The notes under the pieces: generated by a model
Seen by the model: the letters and a program-made list of their open reading frames with translations, nothing else
What the model was told of the DNA's origin: nothing
The model's database searches: none
Assembly (NCBI GenBank): GCA_013139435.1
Contig: WTAW01000068.1
Span: 1 to 10,979 of the forward strand
Origin: Candidatus Aminicenantota bacterium
Lineage (GTDB): Bacteria; Acidobacteriota; Aminicenantia; Aminicenantales; Aminicenantaceae
DNA: 10,979 nucleotides
Direction of reading: 5' to 3'
In this document: in pieces, positions 8,187 through 10,979 of the stretch
Numbering within the stretch: the first letter of the stretch is position 1
Layout of the letters: the number at the start of each line of letters is the position of its first letter
Made by a program: the position numbers and the translations under genes

Positions 8187-9221
8187 ATGAAAACAGGTAT
8201 CGTGAAGGATATGCGTTATATGGAACACAACATGGGCGATTTCCACCCGGAGAGCCCAAAGAGGATTGAAGCGATATACCAAATGATCGAGAAGGATATC
8301 TCATTTCCTTATCTTACGATAGAACCACGCGCAGCCACTGAGGAAGAGATCCAATGGGTTCATACATCATCCTATGTCTCAAAGATCAAAGCCACATCCG
8401 GAAAAGAAAGAGTTGCGCTCGACCCTGACACCTCCACATCCGCACGCTCCTATGAAGTGGCCCTTCTTGCCGTAGGAGGGGTGTTGAAGGCCATAGAACT
8501 GATCCTGCAGAGGAAGGTCCAAAACGGTTTTGCCTTTATCAGACCTCCAGGACACCATGCAGAGGCATCTCGGGCGATGGGATTTTGCCTTTTTAATAAC
8601 GTGGCGGTCGGAGCGGAATATCTACTGAAAAAACACAACCACAAGCGGATCCTCATCATGGATTGGGATCTGCATCATGGAAACGGCACTCAGAATTCCT
8701 TTTACGACAGGAATGACGTGCTGTACTTTTCGACTCACCAGTATCCCCATTATCCGGGGACCGGCCATTGGAGTGAAACTGGCCAAGGTGATGGCAAAGG
8801 CTTCACCATAAATGTCCCTCTGTCTCCAGGAAAAACGGACAGCGATTATTTATACATCTTTGAAAAGCTCCTCTCCCCCATAGCAGAGAAATTTCAGCCG
8901 GATTTTATCCTTGTCTCTGCAGGATTCGACATCTACGAGGGAGATCCGCTGGGGGGAATGAAGATCACGGCCGAAGGATTCGGAGCGCTGACGCATGCGC
9001 TCATGAGGCTTGCCGATAAACACTGCAAAGACAGGATCCTTTTTGCACTCGAAGGGGGATACAACCTTCAGGGTCTCAGCACAGGCAGCAAAGAGGTCCT
9101 TCTTCAATTGAGCGGACAAAAAGAATCCCCCGGTATCCAACCGGATGCCTCTCAGGCTGTTCACCGTGAACTCCAGCCTATTTTCAAAAACCTCAAGAAA
9201 TTCTACCCAGTCAATCCGTAA
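8187..9221 (+). CDS. Histone deacetylase family amidohydrolase (class II type)
   Basis: This 344-residue protein (346 if started at 8181) spans a complete arginase/deacetylase-fold domain that hydrolyses acetyl or acyl amides with a zinc ion. Residues, numbered from the 8187 ATG, include the catalytic histidine pair in RPPGHHAE (H123, H124), zinc ligands D161 and H163 in DWDLHHGNGTQ, the third ligand D253 in GDPLGG, and the transition-state tyrosine Y292 in EGGYN. GFCLFNNVAVGAEYL and THQYPHYPGTGHW are typical of class II enzymes such as bacterial histone-deacetylase-like amidohydrolases. The motif FDIYEGDPLG has Tyr where many bacterial relatives have His. No signal peptide is seen, so it should be cytoplasmic. 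Known bacterial relatives act on acetylpolyamines, are linked to acetoin use (AcuC) or remove acyl groups from proteins. Its position after two symporters suggests it processes an imported acylated compound, but regulatory protein deacetylation is equally possible. Confidence 0.93.
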   Translation: MKTGIVKDMRYMEHNMGDFHPESPKRIEAIYQMIEKDISFPYLTIEPRAATEEEIQWVHTSSYVSKIKATSGKERVALDPDTSTSARSYEVALLAVGGVLKAIELILQRKVQNGFAFIRPPGHHAEASRAMGFCLFNNVAVGAEYLLKKHNHKRILIMDWDLHHGNGTQNSFYDRNDVLYFSTHQYPHYPGTGHWSETGQGDGKGFTINVPLSPGKTDSDYLYIFEKLLSPIAEKFQPDFILVSAGFDIYEGDPLGGMKITAEGFGALTHALMRLADKHCKDRILFALEGGYNLQGLSTGSKEVLLQLSGQKESPGIQPDASQAVHRELQPIFKNLKKFYPVNP

Positions 9222-9223
9222 TA

Positions 9224-9256
9224 CTGTTCAATCAAAACAGCCCATTCAGAGAATGG
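9224..9256. promoter_or_regulatory. Two adjacent inverted repeats, possible activator sites
   Basis: CTGTT (9224-9228) pairs with AACAG (9236-9240) across seven bases. Immediately after it, CCATTCAGAGAATGG (9242-9256) is a perfect 6-base dyad around AGA. Their centres lie about 138 and 121 bases upstream of the transcription start predicted from the sigma-54 element. That is where enhancer-binding activators of sigma-54 promoters usually bind. No T run follows either repeat, so an intrinsic terminator for the deacetylase unit is less likely, though a weak one cannot be excluded. The rest of the 9222-9342 spacer shows no gene. Confidence 0.35.
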
Positions 9257-9342
9257 ACACTACGCATGTATGTAATGGAGACAGCACGTCATCTATTATG
9301 GACAAAAAAAGGGACAACATCGGGGATGCCAGGCAAGAAAAG

Positions 9343-9359
9343 TTGGCATAACACTTGCA
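9343..9359 (+). promoter_or_regulatory. Sigma-54 (RpoN) promoter for the FecR/Trp-rich gene
   Basis: TTGGCATAACACTTGCA matches the RpoN consensus TTGGCACG-N4-TTGCA. The -24 GG (9345-9346) and -12 GC (9357-9358) are both present with exactly ten bases between them. The only mismatches are in the less conserved C and G after TTGGCA. Transcription should begin near 9370, leaving a leader of about 28 bases that contains the AAGGAG ribosome binding site. A promoter of this type needs an ATP-driven enhancer-binding activator, which is not encoded in the window. Confidence 0.72.
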
Positions 9360-9384
9360 TAAACAAACAGAGTGAAAGAGCGAG

Positions 9385-9390
9385 AAGGAG
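9385..9390 (+). promoter_or_regulatory. Ribosome binding site supporting the GTG start
   Basis: AAGGAG lies seven bases before GTG at 9398. The GTG is followed directly by Lys-Lys and a hydrophobic stretch, so this site fixes the start of the exported protein exactly at the beginning of its signal peptide. Confidence 0.8.
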
Positions 9391-9397
9391 ATATCAA

Positions 9398-10979
9398 GTG
9401 AAAAAAATTACAGTTTTGGCCACTCTCCTTCTTCTTTTCTTGACCATTTCATACGCGGAAGACCCTGAATACACCAACAACTCCATCGCTCGATTGAGCT
9501 ATGTGAATGGGAATGCTTTCATACAGAGATCCTCCGAGCTTGCCTACGAAGAAGGCGTGGTCAACATGCCCATTGCACAAGGCGACAGAGTTGGGACAAC
9601 GGACGGCCGTGCCGAAGTTTACTTCGGAAAAGGCAAATACATCCGACTCGACAATAAAACCAAAGTCGATTTCATAAACCTCCCCAAACGGGGAAACGAT
9701 CTCATCCAGATCCGGATCTGGTCAGGTCACGTCTATTTCAGTGTAAATTCCCTTGATCGTGAAAAAAGCCTTGAAATTCACACCGCAGATGTTTCGATCT
9801 ACATTCTTGATGAAGGGCTGTACAGGATTAATGTGAGAGAAAACCAGGAGACAGAGATCTTTGTCTTCAACGGATTGATCGAGGCCGCTGGGGAATCGGG
9901 TTCTGTACTCATCAAAGAAGCTCAAAAATTAGTGGCGATCGAGGGACATTTTACATCACGTCCCATCCGATTCCACGCAGTTGCCGAAGACAGTTTCGAC
10001 AGATGGAATGAAGACAGAGATATCACATTAAGAGAGCGCATGGCACAGAAGTATCTTCCCAGTGAGCTGGATGACTATGAGGGAGAATTGCAGACTTTTG
10101 GTGATTGGGCGTACGTCGATCCCTATGGTTATGTCTGGATCCCGCACGACGTCAGGCTTCAATGGCGTCCGTATCACAACGGCCGGTGGATTTGGATCTC
10201 TACGTGCGGTTGGACGTGGCTCCCCTATGAATCTTGGGGATGGGTCACATACCATTTTGGTCGCTGGCATTGGCGTGTGGGGATTGGCTGGTACTGGATT
10301 CCCACGACAGTCTGGGGCCCTGGTTGGGTCAGCTGGTACTGGGGACATGATTACTGCGGTTGGACTCCGATGAGCTACTATGGTTACCCTGGAGTTGTCA
10401 TCAACAATGTGTATTACCCCCGCTATGCAGACCCCTATTACCCTTATTATTCTGACGGACTGACGGTGATTCGAAAAAGCCAACTTCAGGCACCGAATAT
10501 CTCGCACGTTTCACTCGATCATGAATCGGTCCGGAGAATCGGCAAGATCAGCCTTTCAAAGAATCCTCCTGTAGCGAGACCCGAACACCAAAACGTCTCG
10601 GTTGAAAAGCTGAGTGAGAATAGAGTTTTCCTCTACAAGAATGAGAAACCCACAGAATTCAAAGGAATCACCCGCGGAACACAAGATAAGGTTATAAAAT
10701 ACCCCGATCTCATAAGGGAAAGGGACAAAATTCAACAAGGATCAAGCTACCCTTCTTCCCCCAAGATCACTCTAAAAATGGAGGATGAAAAGCTGAAAAG
10801 CACAACCTCCAAGTCGCCGGTCAGCCGGTTTATTGATTACATATCAAAGGGAAGCAGCCTCTCAGACAAATTCAAGCGATCAAAAGAATCATACAGCAGT
10901 TCTTCAACCGATAGGAATACCATAAAATCTCCTAAAAGATCTTCCTCTTCCTCATCAAAAAAATCTTCATCATCCTCTC
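9398..10979 (+). CDS. Exported FecR-domain protein with Trp-rich (DUF6600-like) domain, partial
   Basis: The frame opens at GTG and stays open for 527 codons to the window edge, so the C-terminus is missing. Residues 1-20 are a classic Sec signal peptide: two lysines, a Leu-rich core and SYA before Glu-Asp. Residues about 30-165 resemble a FecR-type beta domain (GDRVGTTDGRAEVYF, YIRLDNKTKVDF). Residues 235-333 are extraordinarily aromatic: 18 tryptophans in 99 residues, in repeats such as PYGYVWIP, GRWIWISTCGWTWLPY and GWYWIP. This matches the pattern I know from proteins annotated FecR plus DUF6600. Two cysteines (C270, C320) in this domain could form a disulfide. After about residue 400 the chain becomes polar and low-complexity, ending at the edge in runs of Ser with Lys. 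The likely location is periplasm or cell surface; the function of this family is not established. No TonB-receptor or FecI partner is near, so iron signalling is not implied. It has its own sigma-54-type promoter. Confidence 0.87.
   Translation, partial: MKKITVLATLLLLFLTISYAEDPEYTNNSIARLSYVNGNAFIQRSSELAYEEGVVNMPIAQGDRVGTTDGRAEVYFGKGKYIRLDNKTKVDFINLPKRGNDLIQIRIWSGHVYFSVNSLDREKSLEIHTADVSIYILDEGLYRINVRENQETEIFVFNGLIEAAGESGSVLIKEAQKLVAIEGHFTSRPIRFHAVAEDSFDRWNEDRDITLRERMAQKYLPSELDDYEGELQTFGDWAYVDPYGYVWIPHDVRLQWRPYHNGRWIWISTCGWTWLPYESWGWVTYHFGRWHWRVGIGWYWIPTTVWGPGWVSWYWGHDYCGWTPMSYYGYPGVVINNVYYPRYADPYYPYYSDGLTVIRKSQLQAPNISHVSLDHESVRRIGKISLSKNPPVARPEHQNVSVEKLSENRVFLYKNEKPTEFKGITRGTQDKVIKYPDLIRERDKIQQGSSYPSSPKITLKMEDEKLKSTTSKSPVSRFIDYISKGSSLSDKFKRSKESYSSSSTDRNTIKSPKRSSSSSSKKSSSSS

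Noticed and set aside
7529..8269. 246-residue plus-strand frame across the second symporter and the deacetylase start
   Set aside because: It is out of frame with two well-supported genes, and its composition (many Arg, Ser, Cys) is typical of a shadow frame.
9242..9256. CCATTC-AGA-GAATGG as an intrinsic terminator for the deacetylase unit
   Set aside because: The stem is only six pairs and no T run follows, so I list it as a possible regulator site.
9145..9351. 68-residue plus-strand frame running from the deacetylase end into the spacer
   Set aside because: Most of it overlaps the deacetylase in another frame, it has no ribosome binding site, and the remainder covers the inverted repeats.
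10028..10507. 159-residue minus-strand frame opposite the Trp-rich domain
   Set aside because: Its Pro-rich translation is what the complement of many TGG codons produces (CCA). The plus-strand frame has a signal peptide and known domain patterns.
10900..10979. TCT/TCC-rich end of the window as a DNA simple repeat or CRISPR-like array
   Set aside because: It remains in frame with the exported protein, uses mixed Ser codons, and has no spacer-repeat periodicity.

Overview
The window is 10,979 bases of bacterial chromosome with one tRNA gene on the minus strand at the left edge and six protein genes, all on the plus strand. The last gene runs off the right edge. The secreted FecR-type protein with a Sec signal peptide and the sigma-54-type promoter suggest a Gram-negative organism. 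Base composition is fairly balanced. The gene set (divergent bacterial SMC, cobalamin-type radical SAM, paired sodium symporters, a FecR plus Trp-rich 'DUF6600-like' protein, tRNA without encoded CCA) resembles Acidobacteriota, Aminicenantes or Desulfobacterota genomes. That placement is an impression only and no marker here decides it. I see no transposase, integrase, phage gene or CRISPR array.

Layout: (1) 3-75, tRNA-Thr(CGT), minus strand, divergent from what follows. (2) 185-5145, a two-gene unit: the chromosome-organising ATPase smc, then a B12-binding-domain radical SAM enzyme whose ATG overlaps the smc stop (ATGA). (3) 5146-5258, a spacer with short GTTTCG repeats and a strong ribosome binding site. 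(4) 5259-9221, a three-gene unit: two tandem paralogous sodium/solute symporters (12 bases apart, same reading frame, the second starting at TTG) and a class II-type histone-deacetylase-family amidohydrolase 18 bases downstream. This looks like an uptake-plus-deacylation module for an acylated amine or similar solute, with the substrate unknown. (5) 9222-9397, a regulatory spacer with two adjacent inverted repeats and a near-consensus sigma-54 promoter (TTGGCAT-N5-TTGCA). (6) 9398 to the window end, a GTG-started exported protein with a signal peptide, a FecR-like domain, a dense Trp/Tyr/Gly domain and a Ser/Lys-rich tail. It is easy to miss because it has neither an ATG start nor a stop inside the window.

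Nothing here is clearly a new defence or mobile system. The points most worth a second look are the sigma-54-controlled Trp-rich envelope protein, the symporter-symporter-deacetylase module, and the tight coupling of smc to a radical SAM gene of unknown substrate.
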